DNA of 64,000 nt from an uncultured Acetatifactor sp. GTDB taxonomy: Bacteria > Bacillota > Clostridia > Lachnospirales > Lachnospiraceae. Location of the stretch: NCBI GenBank assembly GCA_910584435.1, contig CAJUAP010000015.1, positions 8,930 through 72,929 of the forward strand, in the 5' to 3' direction. The position numbers and the translations under genes were made by a program. Position 1 is the stretch's first letter; each line of letters opens with the position of its first letter. Shown in pieces: positions 1 through 8,189 of this stretch. Under the pieces are notes generated by a model. It searched no databases. It had not been told where the DNA came from and saw only the letters and a list, made by a program, of their open reading frames with translations.

Positions 1-605
1 TCGCCATGGTGGAAGCGGACCTGAAGACGGGACGGGTTCAGGCCAGAAACCTGCAGAAAGCGCAAAAAGCCATTTTCCTGGACAGGGACGGTACAATCAA
101 TCAAAACATGGGATTTGTCCGCAGACCGGAAGAATTTGTACTGCTGCCCCATGCTGCAGACGCCATCAGGGCAATCAACCAGTCCGGCTATCTTGCCATT
201 GTTGTGACGAACCAGCCTGTCATAGCCAGAGGAGAGGCAAGCGTGGAACAGCTGCAGGAAATTCATAACAAAATGGAGACATTGCTTGGAAACGAAGGGG
301 CTTATGTTGATGCCATCTATTACTGCCCCCATCATCCTGACAAGGGATACGCCGGGGAAGTGAAGTCTCTCAAGATAGATTGTGACTGCCGCAAGCCCAA
401 ACCGGGAATGCTGCTTCAGGCTGCCCGGAATTATAACATAGATTTGTCCCAATCCTGGATGGTGGGGGACAGTGAACGGGATATCCTGGCAGGGAATGCC
501 GCAGGATGCAGAACCGCATATCTGGGATCACCGGAACAGGCTTACGGACAATCAGTTACCTTTGCATCCCTGAAAGAATTCACCGATTCCATTATGAAAG
601 GCTGA
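1..605 (+). CDS. gmhB: D-glycero-D-manno-heptose 1,7-bisphosphate phosphatase-like HAD domain, 5'-truncated
   Basis: HAD-IIIA phosphatase. The nucleophile motif FLDRDGT lies about 25 residues after the first in-window Met, a DCDCRKPKPGM zinc-loop/lysine motif follows near residue 125, and GDSERD supplies the late acidic residues. These match GmhB-type phosphatases, which remove the 7-phosphate of heptose bisphosphate in the cytoplasm. The reading frame is open to the window edge and the residues before the HAD motif look like a linker, so the gene probably begins upstream. In related Firmicutes this domain is often the C-terminal half of a heptose-1-phosphate nucleotidyltransferase fusion; that half cannot be seen here. 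The stop is 6 bp before gmhA, which supports a heptose role. A HisB-type histidinol phosphatase is the main alternative and is unlikely beside gmhA. Confidence 0.85.
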   Translation, partial: AMVEADLKTGRVQARNLQKAQKAIFLDRDGTINQNMGFVRRPEEFVLLPHAADAIRAINQSGYLAIVVTNQPVIARGEASVEQLQEIHNKMETLLGNEGAYVDAIYYCPHHPDKGYAGEVKSLKIDCDCRKPKPGMLLQAARNYNIDLSQSWMVGDSERDILAGNAAGCRTAYLGSPEQAYGQSVTFASLKEFTDSIMKG

Positions 606-610
606 CCGAA

Positions 611-1252
611 ATGAAACAATATATAAATGATTTAACCACAAGGTATCCGGCGCTGGCCTCGTGCGCAGAAGATATTGATGCAGCCTACGGCATCATGAAA
701 GAATGTTACCGTCATGACGGCAAAATGCTGATTGCCGGAAACGGCGGTTCTGCGGCGGATTGTGAACATATTGCCGGAGAATTGATGAAACGGTTCCGGA
801 AGCCGAGACCCATCGACAGCGGACTTGCCCACACCCTCAAAAGCATTGATCCTGTCATGGGTGAACAGCTCGCCCGCAACCTGGAACGGCCGCTTATGGC
901 CATACCCCTTGTGGCGCACGAAGCCATGACCACTGCTTATATCAATGATGTGGACGGCTTGGGTGTATTTGCCCAGCAGCTTCTGGGATTCGGAAGGGAA
1001 GGCGATGTGTTCCTGGGCATCTCCACCTCCGGCAGCAGCCAGAATATCCTGTATGCGGCAGTGGCGGCAAAAGCATTAAAGCTTAAGGTCATAGGGCTTA
1101 CGGGACAGTCCGGCGGAGCGCTGGCAGAACTTGCGGATGTTACGGTGAAGGTACCGGAAACGGAGACCTACCTGGTTCAGGAGCTTCATCTGCCGGTTTA
1201 CCATTGCTGGTGCATGATGCTGGAAGAATATTTCTTCGGAAGCCAGGCATAA
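611..1252 (+). CDS. gmhA: Phosphoheptose isomerase, SIS domain
   Basis: Encodes 213 residues forming one SIS domain. It carries the phosphosugar-binding motifs NGGSAADCEH near residue 50 and STSGSSQN near residue 140. GmhA isomerises sedoheptulose 7-phosphate to D-glycero-D-manno-heptose 7-phosphate, the first step of NDP-heptose synthesis. The ATG at 611 is chosen because it lies just after the gmhB stop and gives the normal N-terminus; an upstream in-frame ATG at 506 would overlap the phosphatase by 100 bp. Together with the preceding gene it supplies activated heptose, probably for a capsule or S-layer glycan since the organism looks Gram-positive. It converges on the next, minus-strand, gene with 43 bp between them and no clear terminator. 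Confidence 0.9.
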   Translation: MKQYINDLTTRYPALASCAEDIDAAYGIMKECYRHDGKMLIAGNGGSAADCEHIAGELMKRFRKPRPIDSGLAHTLKSIDPVMGEQLARNLERPLMAIPLVAHEAMTTAYINDVDGLGVFAQQLLGFGREGDVFLGISTSGSSQNILYAAVAAKALKLKVIGLTGQSGGALAELADVTVKVPETETYLVQELHLPVYHCWCMMLEEYFFGSQA

Positions 1253-1295
1253 GAATTGGAGGGAGCGGCAGATGAGTCTGCGCATTGCATTTACC

Positions 1296-2264
1296 TCATT
1301 CCGGCAGATGGGTGCTTCCTGCAGGGTTTACGGTCTTACCCTTTCTTCCCATCATGCCGTCAACGGTTCCCTGAATGACATAGCGGATGCGGAGGAAGCG
1401 GTATTTCCCCAATCCTTTCCGCACAAGGCTGTATGCAATCTGCCAAAGAGAATGCCCTGACAACAGGAATACGGCAGCTGCCTTTCCCATGCCGGAATTA
1501 TACTTTTTGGCAATCAGAAAATGATTACGGATCGTATAATACAGCTTCCAGTAAGTCTGGGGTCCGAATACCGCATTGACCCTGGGCGGGTCATTGTGAT
1601 CAATAACCGCATCCTTTATCAGATAAATCCTGTACTTTTGATGAATCCTCGTAGTGTATTCCGTATCATCCCCGTAAATAAACAATCCGCCGTCCGGGAA
1701 GCCGATTTCCTCCACCACCTGTCCGGGAAACAGTGTTCCCACAAATGCATCAGCGTCAATTTCTTCCACCGCCCCCATTTCTTCCACACGTGAAAATCTG
1801 GCCCTGTCAACGGTATGAAATCTTCGGATTTCCTTATGGTGGTAAAGCTGGTATTCCTGCCAGTCAACACCCCATATCAACGGTGCCAGACAGCCAAGCT
1901 GTGCAAGCCCCTTATGCACCAATAACTTCTCCAGAGTATCACGTCGGGGGTAAGCATCGTCATCCATAATCCAGTACCAGTCAGGGCTGTAATTCTCCCT
2001 GGCATAGCGCATTCCTTTCTCAAAACCTCCCGCGCCTCCCAGATTATCTTCCATCCACAGAATATCAATATATTCTTTTCCCTTTGTCAGGGCAAGAAGC
2101 TGCTGCCTGTTTTCCTCATTGCTGGAATTATCCACAATGACAATTTTCCAGACCGGAGCCGTTTGGCTTTCCAGTGCGTGTATGGTCTTTTGAAGTGTGG
2201 ATACACGGTTGAACGTCACCGTAACTGCAATTACTTTTTCTTCTGCTTTCTCAAATGCTCCCAT
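1296..2264 (-). CDS. Family 2 glycosyltransferase, galactofuranosyl/rhamnosyl-transferase type
   Basis: Encodes about 322 residues with a GT-A fold. VTFNRVSTLQKTI opens the nucleotide-binding half, and WIMDDDAYPRRD gives an extended Asp cluster that coordinates metal and NDP-sugar. The DDDA pattern and the FIYGDDTEYTTRI acceptor-side motif resemble GlfT2-like or rhamnosyl GT2 enzymes. The ATG at 2264 follows GAGGAG. An in-frame ATG at 2345 would extend the protein into a minisatellite and adds 27 residues of poor character. It is the last minus-strand gene of the polysaccharide run. The exact sugar cannot be read from sequence. Confidence 0.8.
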   Translation of the reverse strand: MGAFEKAEEKVIAVTVTFNRVSTLQKTIHALESQTAPVWKIVIVDNSSNEENRQQLLALTKGKEYIDILWMEDNLGGAGGFEKGMRYARENYSPDWYWIMDDDAYPRRDTLEKLLVHKGLAQLGCLAPLIWGVDWQEYQLYHHKEIRRFHTVDRARFSRVEEMGAVEEIDADAFVGTLFPGQVVEEIGFPDGGLFIYGDDTEYTTRIHQKYRIYLIKDAVIDHNDPPRVNAVFGPQTYWKLYYTIRNHFLIAKKYNSGMGKAAAVFLLSGHSLWQIAYSLVRKGLGKYRFLRIRYVIQGTVDGMMGRKGKTVNPAGSTHLPE

Positions 2265-2319
2265 AATCTCCTCATTTTCCTGCCTGTTCTGTTCCACTCG
2301 CCGTCCCGGCATCCGCTCC

Positions 2320-2600
2320 ATATTGCCTATCATCCCGACATTCACTCTATGCTGCCCTTCACTCCCAACGTTCTCTCCGAACTTCCCTTCTTCCCGGCAT
2401 CCGCTCTATACTTCCCTTCTTCCCGGCATTCACTCTATACTTCCCTTCTTCCCGGCATTCACTCTATACTTCCCTTCTTCCCAACGTTCTCTCCGAACTG
2501 CTTATCTTTCCGGCATCCGCTTTAAACTACCTATCACTCCGACACTCGCCCTATACTACACTACACATCATTCCAACATCCGCTCCACACCCTGCCTATC
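2320..2600. repeat. Degenerate 29-bp minisatellite upstream of a glycosyltransferase
   Basis: A unit beginning ttcttcccgg recurs at 2388, 2417, 2446 and 2475, an exact 29-bp spacing. Looser copies lie on both sides (about 2320-2390 and 2500-2600). The array sits directly 5' of the glycosyltransferase that starts at 2264, so it lies in its leader if transcription comes from upstream. Units abut with no unique spacers, so it is not a CRISPR array. Confidence 0.8.
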
Positions 2601-2697
2601 GCTCCGACATTCACTTCTGACTACACTTCACTCCACAATCTGCTCCTACATTTCCCGTCACTCCACAATCCGCTCCTGTACTTCCTGAACACTCACA

Positions 2698-2917
2698 GTA
2701 AACCTCCATGCATCCCTGCTGTACCACCATGCATGAAAGTAAGGCAATAACGGGAATTGCCTGGAGGTTTACCGTGTGTCTGCACCTGGTATGCTGGGAT
2801 GCACACAAACCGCAAGGACATGCGGTTTGGCGCACAGCTGTCCTGCATGCCATGGAATATGGCATTAATGAGCAAGGGAGCCCATTTTGACTGCGCGGTT
2901 TCCACAAGGCAGGTTAC
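2698..2917 (-). repeat. Dispersed hairpin element, family E1, copy B
   Basis: A 220-bp intergenic block with three stems: GTAAACCTCCA paired with TGGAGGTTTAC at the left, AAACCGC with GCGGTTT in the middle, and ATGCCAT with ATGGCAT toward the right. It shares atgcacacaaa, tttggcgcac and ttttgact-n-cgcgg with the copy at 14555, although most stem sequences differ. It ends in GTTAC, and the TAA stop of the glycosyltransferase at 2914 lies inside that motif. It occupies the 3' side of a minus-strand gene. No ORF in it looks real. Confidence 0.6.
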
Positions 2918-3969
2918 AGGACTTTCGCAGTAATAGATGCCAGAATTCCTTCAACCGCCTGCTGGCTGTATTTTTCCTCATAAATCTGTCTGGAATAAGC
3001 ATAAAATCCTCCTGTATCCTGTTCCAGAAAGGCATTGATTTTCTCTATAAATTCCTGTGCAGTATTACACTTTCCCCCGACTTTTTCATATTCCAGTTCA
3101 TATCCCACAAAAGCTTCATCCGTACCGAAAATATGCTTGCCGAACATCAGCGCCTCCGCCGTCTTAATCTTCATGCCGCCCCCTGACAGCAGAGGAATTG
3201 CCACACATGCCGCATCCGCGTACAACTGCGCAATATCATCCACATATCCCAGGACTTCCACCTTATCGCTGCTCCAGTCCCTCTGATGAACTTCAAATCC
3301 CTTTCCGGCAACCTTGGTACAGCAGTGCAGATACGGGGACACATTTTCCGCAAACCAGCCGTAAGCCTCTTCATTTGCCTGCGCGAGAGGGCCGAACAGC
3401 AGACACTTCTTCTCCCCCTTTTGGGGCACCCTGTGTTCATAGACATCCACCAGGGACAGGGGCAGGATTTCCGGCATGGGCACACCATATAGTTCCCGGA
3501 TTCTTTCCCCGTCCCTCACATTTAAAGCCACATTTACGTCAGCAGACCGTGCCGCTGCTCTTTCCTCTCTGGCCACTGTTTTTTTATATATACTCTTTTT
3601 TAAAGAAGCACCGGCCCCAAACCGCACTTCAATATAATCATATTCGCAATTATTGTAAAAGCAAATCGTTTTCACCCCACGGCTTCTCACGTACTGCATC
3701 AATTTCCCGAAATAAGAGCCGTCAAAAAATACAAGATCATACTGCTTCGCCGTCAGCATTTTCCCTATCTGAATCAAGTCGCCTCTTCCTGCCGGCGGAA
3801 AATATCCCTGCAGCAGAGAACGCAGACTGGCTATATCAGACTTCTTTTGAATGGAAAGTACATCCACTTCCCCCTGTGACTTCAGCAATTCATAAATCCG
3901 CCTGTTTCCCTTTGCACCGCCGAACGCGGCATCTTCTATCCCGTTGCTGTTAATTAATAGAATATGCAT
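2914..3969 (-). CDS. GT4-type glycosyltransferase
   Basis: Encodes 351 residues with a GT-B layout: an N-terminal Rossmann half (ILLINSNG...GGAKGNRR), a linker near residue 180, and a C-terminal half containing CVAIPLLSGGGMKIKTAEAL. That stretch matches the donor-binding region of GT4 enzymes, which often use nucleotide-activated hexoses. The ATG at 3969 has GGAGG nine bases upstream; a TTG six bases earlier is possible but too close to that site. The start overlaps the end of the next upstream gene by 20 bp, so the two are translationally coupled. The 3' end merges with a repeat element that supplies its stop codon. Confidence 0.8.
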   Translation of the reverse strand: MHILLINSNGIEDAAFGGAKGNRRIYELLKSQGEVDVLSIQKKSDIASLRSLLQGYFPPAGRGDLIQIGKMLTAKQYDLVFFDGSYFGKLMQYVRSRGVKTICFYNNCEYDYIEVRFGAGASLKKSIYKKTVAREERAAARSADVNVALNVRDGERIRELYGVPMPEILPLSLVDVYEHRVPQKGEKKCLLFGPLAQANEEAYGWFAENVSPYLHCCTKVAGKGFEVHQRDWSSDKVEVLGYVDDIAQLYADAACVAIPLLSGGGMKIKTAEALMFGKHIFGTDEAFVGYELEYEKVGGKCNTAQEFIEKINAFLEQDTGGFYAYSRQIYEEKYSQQAVEGILASITAKVL

Positions 3970-5071
3970 CTTCAAAAACCTCCAGATACTGCTTCACTGC
4001 CCACGCAAGCTCATATTCAGGGAAATCATATCTTTTCTCGGAAAGTTCCATTGCCGCCTGTATTTTACAATTCCATTCCTCCACATCATAGGGCTGTTCC
4101 ACATAAACGGCTTTCCCCTGGGTGATTTCTTCCAGACAGCTCTTCCTGGTCATTACCACTCTCTTTCCTCTGCGCATGGCTTCTATGGGAGGCGCCCCAA
4201 AGCCTTCAAACACGCTGGGAAACAAAAACAACCGGCAGTTTTCATACAGACAGTCCCGTTCCCTGTTGGAGACATATCCTGTATCTATGACCAAATCACT
4301 GATTTCCAATTCGGACACAGCAGCAGCAAACGCTTCCCTCTGCCCGCCCACTCCGCTTAAAACCAAAGGAATATCACTGCCCTGCTGCTTTCTGGCCGCC
4401 ATCACCTTCAACAGCGTGTCCAGATTTTTGTGCGGCAGCATGGAACTGACACAGTAGAAATAATTGTCCTTTTTTATATGATACTTTTCTTCTATGACAG
4501 AAGGCGGCATCTCCGATGGCGAAGTCTCCACCGGAACACATATCACTCTGCTCTTGCCTTCCACCATGGCATAATGGGCAATCAGATCTCTCCGGCAGTA
4601 TTCTGATATAGTGATAACCCTGTCAGAAGACACACAAGTATGCCGCCACATAAATTTCAAAAACCAATACTTTATCCGGGAAAAATACTGTGGATAATGC
4701 AATGCCTGTATATCATGAATCACACTGACATAGGGAATCTTCCCTTTCTTCTTTCCGCAGGTAAAGGGCTTGCTGTACACGGGAATAAACATCAGGTCAA
4801 CCTTCTGCGATCTTGCTGTCCTGTCCAGGTGCAGATTTTCCCACAGAATCCTCCCGGCCCGGTCTGCACTGACAGCGGAACATACAAAAAGGTGCATCCT
4901 GGCATTTTCCCCGTACCCGGAGAAGCTTTCCGCATTATCCCTTGACACAAACAGAAGATATTCGTTTACGGTATCATACTCCGCCAATCCATTCATCAAA
5001 TGGCGAATAAAAGTTTCCGTTCCGCCGCATTTTCCAGGACGGACCCATAACAAGTCAATTCCTATCTTCAT
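3950..5071 (-). CDS. GT4 family glycosyltransferase
   Basis: Encodes 373 residues. The N-terminus MKIGIDLLWVRPGKCGGTETF is the glycine-rich entry of GT4 enzymes. VSSMLPHKNLDTLLKV starts the C-terminal Rossmann half, and FPSVFEGFGAPPIEAM provides the E-x7-E retaining motif that contacts the donor. The enzyme should add a sugar with retained configuration to the lipid-linked repeat unit at the inner membrane face. The ATG has AAGGAG seven bases upstream. It overlaps the following GT4 gene by 20 bp and lies 42 bp after the preceding GT2. Confidence 0.88.
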   Translation of the reverse strand: MKIGIDLLWVRPGKCGGTETFIRHLMNGLAEYDTVNEYLLFVSRDNAESFSGYGENARMHLFVCSAVSADRAGRILWENLHLDRTARSQKVDLMFIPVYSKPFTCGKKKGKIPYVSVIHDIQALHYPQYFSRIKYWFLKFMWRHTCVSSDRVITISEYCRRDLIAHYAMVEGKSRVICVPVETSPSEMPPSVIEEKYHIKKDNYFYCVSSMLPHKNLDTLLKVMAARKQQGSDIPLVLSGVGGQREAFAAAVSELEISDLVIDTGYVSNRERDCLYENCRLFLFPSVFEGFGAPPIEAMRRGKRVVMTRKSCLEEITQGKAVYVEQPYDVEEWNCKIQAAMELSEKRYDFPEYELAWAVKQYLEVFEDAYSIN

Positions 5072-5113
5072 TCCATCTCCTTATTCCATGTCCTTATTCC
5101 GGTTCCGTACTCA

Positions 5114-5854
5114 TTATCCCAATATCATTTTTGCCGTTTCTATCAGAATACACTCCAGCACATACCATCTGCTGTATCCGTTATTCCGGTAAATACGATA
5201 TCTGCGCTTTCCTCTGTCAACTGCAGCCCGTAGATTCCTCTTATGGCTGATTCCCTCCATGGTAAAGTCCGCAAGCACTTCATTCAGCACCCCAATCCTG
5301 CAGCCGGATTTCCTGACCTTCAGAAACAGATCAAAATCATCGTGCAGGCTTTCCAGCTTATAAGGAAATCTGCTGCAGATTTCCCTTCTGGCAAATTGGG
5401 TGGGATGATTCCAGCCCCTTGATGTGGCAATCTTCTGCTGCCTGGCATGCTTTACAAAGCTTGTCCCATCCGGCCTGATCATCTTCAAGTCAGCATACAT
5501 ATAGTCGCAGCCCGTCTCTTCCATAAACGCTGCCGCTTTTTCCACGGCACAGGGTTCATACCAGTCGTCAGAGTTAATATTGCCGATAATCTCCCCATGG
5601 GACAGACGGATTCCCTTATTCATGGCATCATACATCCCCCTGTCCGGCTCCGACACGATAACATAGGCATATCCCCTCTGCCGGAACTGCTCCCGATACC
5701 GCTCTGCCGCCTCCAGGGTTCCGTCTTCCGAGCGCCCATCCACAATAAGATACTCTATATTATCATAGGTCTGGTGCAAAACCGATTCTATGGTTCTTGC
5801 CAATGTTGCTTCACTATTATAAGTTACTGTTGTAATCGACACCAAAGGTTTCAA
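5114..5854 (-). CDS. Family 2 glycosyltransferase
   Basis: Encodes 246 residues, a compact GT-A domain. VSITTVTYNSEATLARTI begins the nucleotide-binding part, EYLIVDGRSEDGT carries the first Asp, and NINSDDWYEPCAV holds the DxD-like metal site near residue 95. This N-terminal layout is typical of WcaA/EpsE-like inverting transferases. The start is a TTG with GGGAG six bases upstream; no in-frame ATG precedes the conserved region. It is one of several consecutive transferases, each probably adding one residue of the repeat unit. Confidence 0.82.
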   Translation of the reverse strand: MKPLVSITTVTYNSEATLARTIESVLHQTYDNIEYLIVDGRSEDGTLEAAERYREQFRQRGYAYVIVSEPDRGMYDAMNKGIRLSHGEIIGNINSDDWYEPCAVEKAAAFMEETGCDYMYADLKMIRPDGTSFVKHARQQKIATSRGWNHPTQFARREICSRFPYKLESLHDDFDLFLKVRKSGCRIGVLNEVLADFTMEGISHKRNLRAAVDRGKRRYRIYRNNGYSRWYVLECILIETAKMILG

Positions 5855-5889
5855 TCCTGTCTCCCTGCTCTTCTGTTTTTTTCATCTTC

Positions 5890-6765
5890 TCACTCGCTGC
5901 TTTCCGTCCTTCTCACAGATTCCTGCCAGTCCACGATCCGGTAATTCCACTCCGCTCTGCTCATATCCAATTCGTAACAGCTGCATCCAAATGCCTTCCT
6001 GCAGAGCGCCCCCACCTTTCCTGGCAGACGCTTCCCTATCGCCGCCAAGGGTGCTAACAGCGGCGTTATCCATATTCTGTGTCCGCAGGTTCTGGCAATC
6101 ATCTCCACCAGCTGGCTTGTGCCAATGGCCGTCTCATTCTGCGGAAAGAAAATTCCCCCATGCCCTTCCCTGATAATGCAGCACAGCAGTTCACAGAGGT
6201 TCTCAATGTACAGCATGGAACGCTGATTCTCCACCCTGGGAAATACCGGAAGCCTCTTAGCCATTTTGGCCAGCACAGGATAATTGCCCTTGCTTCCTTT
6301 TCCATATATCATAGGCGCCCGCAGCACTGCCACCTGGAACTTTCCATCCGCAAGTTCCCGCACACCCTTGTCCGCCTGCCATTTGCTGTCGCCGTAGAAG
6401 TTCTCCGGTTCAGGAATCGTATCTTCCGTCACATGCTCTGTCTTTCCATAGATAATCATGGAACTCATGAACACAAACTGCCCCACCCCTGCCTCCCTGG
6501 CTTTCCGGGCCGTTTCCAGAACCAAATCCCTGTTGACCCTGTAATATTCTCTCTTTTCTTCCTCTGTGGCATGTCCTGTATCTGCATGGGCGATTCCCGC
6601 CACATGAAATACTGCATCATATCCGGCAAAATCCCTCTCTTGCCAGCTGATGTCGCGCAGACTGAACGCTTCCGCCTGAAATTCTTCCGGATAATGTTCT
6701 TCTGCATATTGTATAAAAGCTGTTCCGATATAACTGTTTTTTCCTGCAATCAAGATACGTTTCAT
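5890..6765 (-). CDS. NAD-dependent epimerase/dehydratase, extended SDR
   Basis: Encodes 291 residues. ILIAGKNSYIG is a slightly altered Rossmann glycine motif, MSSMIIYG precedes the catalytic part, and YGDSKWQADK supplies the Tyr-x3-Lys pair. RAPMIYGKG matches the substrate-side loop of UDP-sugar epimerases. It most likely interconverts or reduces a nucleotide sugar for the polysaccharide. GalE-, WbpP- and RmlD-like roles cannot be told apart by eye; at 291 residues it is a little short for GalE. It lies 35 bp upstream of the GT2 at 5854 and is probably co-transcribed with it. Confidence 0.78.
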   Translation of the reverse strand: MKRILIAGKNSYIGTAFIQYAEEHYPEEFQAEAFSLRDISWQERDFAGYDAVFHVAGIAHADTGHATEEEKREYYRVNRDLVLETARKAREAGVGQFVFMSSMIIYGKTEHVTEDTIPEPENFYGDSKWQADKGVRELADGKFQVAVLRAPMIYGKGSKGNYPVLAKMAKRLPVFPRVENQRSMLYIENLCELLCCIIREGHGGIFFPQNETAIGTSQLVEMIARTCGHRIWITPLLAPLAAIGKRLPGKVGALCRKAFGCSCYELDMSRAEWNYRIVDWQESVRRTESSE

Positions 6766-6878
6766 ATTCCGGCCGCATTGTCCTTTTTACCATATTTTAC
6801 TGCGATTTCCGCCTTTTCAAGCTATCCTCTGCCAATTGTAACGGCTCCATCTGCCCTTTGTAATTGCTTCCTTCGGAT

Positions 6879-7286
6879 TTATTTCTTACCGTTCACCAGC
6901 AATCTGTTTTCCCAATTTGCAAATGTTTCAAACAACCATAACTCTATCGTATCAACCACTTCTTGTGTACACCGCGTTTTCATCTCAAGAATCGGCTCTT
7001 CCCAATGATTGTCCAACACTGCCGCAAGATGATAACACCCTTCTCTGTCCCCCTCAGGATACCACCCCAGATCAATACCAAGGGTATGTGTCACTGTTTT
7101 CTTATTCTCCTTAGACGTGGATTCCGCCACCATATACATCATGTCTTCTACAAAAGTAAACAGCCATGCTTCATCGTCCTGCCTTGCATCCTCCGGTTCC
7201 ACATCCCGCAATTTATTCCACATGATTTTCCAGTTCGGCGCCAGGCGGAAAGGCTTTAACTGTCTCCACCATTGAGCTTTTTCCAT
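6879..7286 (-). CDS. Small soluble protein of unknown function
   Basis: Encodes 135 residues, acidic and rich in Trp (KAQWWRQLKPF, IDLGWYPEGDREG, HWEEPILEMKTR), with no signal peptide or membrane segment. I do not recognise the family. Its size, composition and isolated position inside a glycan locus resemble immunity proteins of contact-dependent toxins, but no toxin partner is nearby, so this is only a resemblance. GGGGG lies six to eleven bases before the ATG. It sits 15 bp after the phosphoglycosyl transferase that starts at 7931 and 113 bp before the SDR gene, so it may be a late insertion in the operon. Confidence 0.6.
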   Translation of the reverse strand: MEKAQWWRQLKPFRLAPNWKIMWNKLRDVEPEDARQDDEAWLFTFVEDMMYMVAESTSKENKKTVTHTLGIDLGWYPEGDREGCYHLAAVLDNHWEEPILEMKTRCTQEVVDTIELWLFETFANWENRLLVNGKK

Positions 7287-7301
7287 AAAATACCCCCGAA
7301 A

Positions 7302-7931
7302 TTACTTATCCTTACTCTTCGTTTTCCCCACACTTCCGGTGCCGCCCTCAACCACGCCATCTCCCCGGAACACATGCAGGAAAGTACCGAAAAAGCACCT
7401 GCAGTCCATGAAGAAACCTTTTCCATGCAGCAGCGCTGCCACATACTCCCCGTCAAATTTTGCCTTCACAGGGATTTCCAGCTCGTCCCGCCCGTTAATC
7501 TGCGCCCAGCCCGTCAAGCCGGGACGCACATCATTGGCGCCATATTTCTCTCTTTCCGCAATCAGGTCATACTGATTCCACAATGCCGGCCTGGGCCCCA
7601 CCACAGCCATATCCCCCTTCAGGATATTGAAAATCTGCGGCAGCTCGTCCAGACTGGTTCTGCGCAGGAACCTGCCCGCTGTTGTGATATACTGTTCCGG
7701 ATTCTTCAACAGATGCGTCGGCATATCCTTAGGCGTGTCAATCCGCATGGTACGGAATTTCAGAATATTAAAATGCGTCTTATGAATTCCCACCCTCTTC
7801 TGCCGGAACAATACAGGCCCTTTGGAATCCGTCTTAATCCACACAACCAATACCAAAAATACAGGGGACAAGACCACCAATCCCACCAATGCCATCAAAA
7901 AATCAATTCCCCGCTTTACCTTCTGATACAT
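7302..7931 (-). CDS. Short initiating phosphoglycosyl transferase
   Basis: Encodes 209 residues. KRGIDFLMALVGLVVLSPVF is the re-entrant membrane helix of the bacterial sugar transferase family. KFRTMR, RRTSLDELPQIFNILKGDM and VGPRPAL carry the catalytic Asp-Glu pair and the substrate-binding arginines. It transfers a sugar phosphate from a UDP-sugar to undecaprenyl phosphate, starting repeat-unit synthesis. It lacks the N-terminal four-helix domain of WbaP/WcaJ and resembles the minimal PglC type. The ATG at 7931 has AGGAAGGA eight bases upstream; the longer frame to 8009 runs into a repeat and is unlikely. A second, larger initiator lies at 18354. Confidence 0.88.
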   Translation of the reverse strand: MYQKVKRGIDFLMALVGLVVLSPVFLVLVVWIKTDSKGPVLFRQKRVGIHKTHFNILKFRTMRIDTPKDMPTHLLKNPEQYITTAGRFLRRTSLDELPQIFNILKGDMAVVGPRPALWNQYDLIAEREKYGANDVRPGLTGWAQINGRDELEIPVKAKFDGEYVAALLHGKGFFMDCRCFFGTFLHVFRGDGVVEGGTGSVGKTKSKDK

Positions 7932-7960
7932 TCTCCCTATCCTTCCTATGCAAACCACCC

Positions 7961-8189
7961 AGAATGCCTGTGCACTTAAGGCATTCTTCCGTGTGAATAG
8001 CTTCCGCATTTTGGAAGCGTAGCAATTCTTAGACAGCGTACTCTGCTGACTTAGAATTGCTTTTCACCGCTCACTTGCGGGAAGAATGCCTGTGCACTTA
8101 AGGCATTCTTCCGTGTGAATAGCTTCCGCATTTTGGAAGCGTAGCAATTCTTAGACAGCGTACTCTGCTGACTTAGAATTGCTTTTCAC
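7961..8189 (-). repeat. Tandem pair of hairpin elements, family E2
   Basis: Bases 7961-8067 and 8083-8189 are identical over 107 bp, offset by 122 bp. Each copy contains GAATGCC paired with GGCATTC, then GTGTGAA paired with TTCACAC enclosing two hairpins (GCTTCC/GGAAGC and AGCAATTCT/AGAATTGCT). Copy two contains the last codons and TAA stop of the dehydratase gene. Copy one lies just upstream of the phosphoglycosyl transferase start at 7931. A related element lies at 16956-17084. Confidence 0.8.

Noticed and set aside
2320..2600. Short regular repeats resembling a CRISPR array
   Set aside because: The 29-bp units are contiguous, with no unique spacers, and no cas genes occur in the window.
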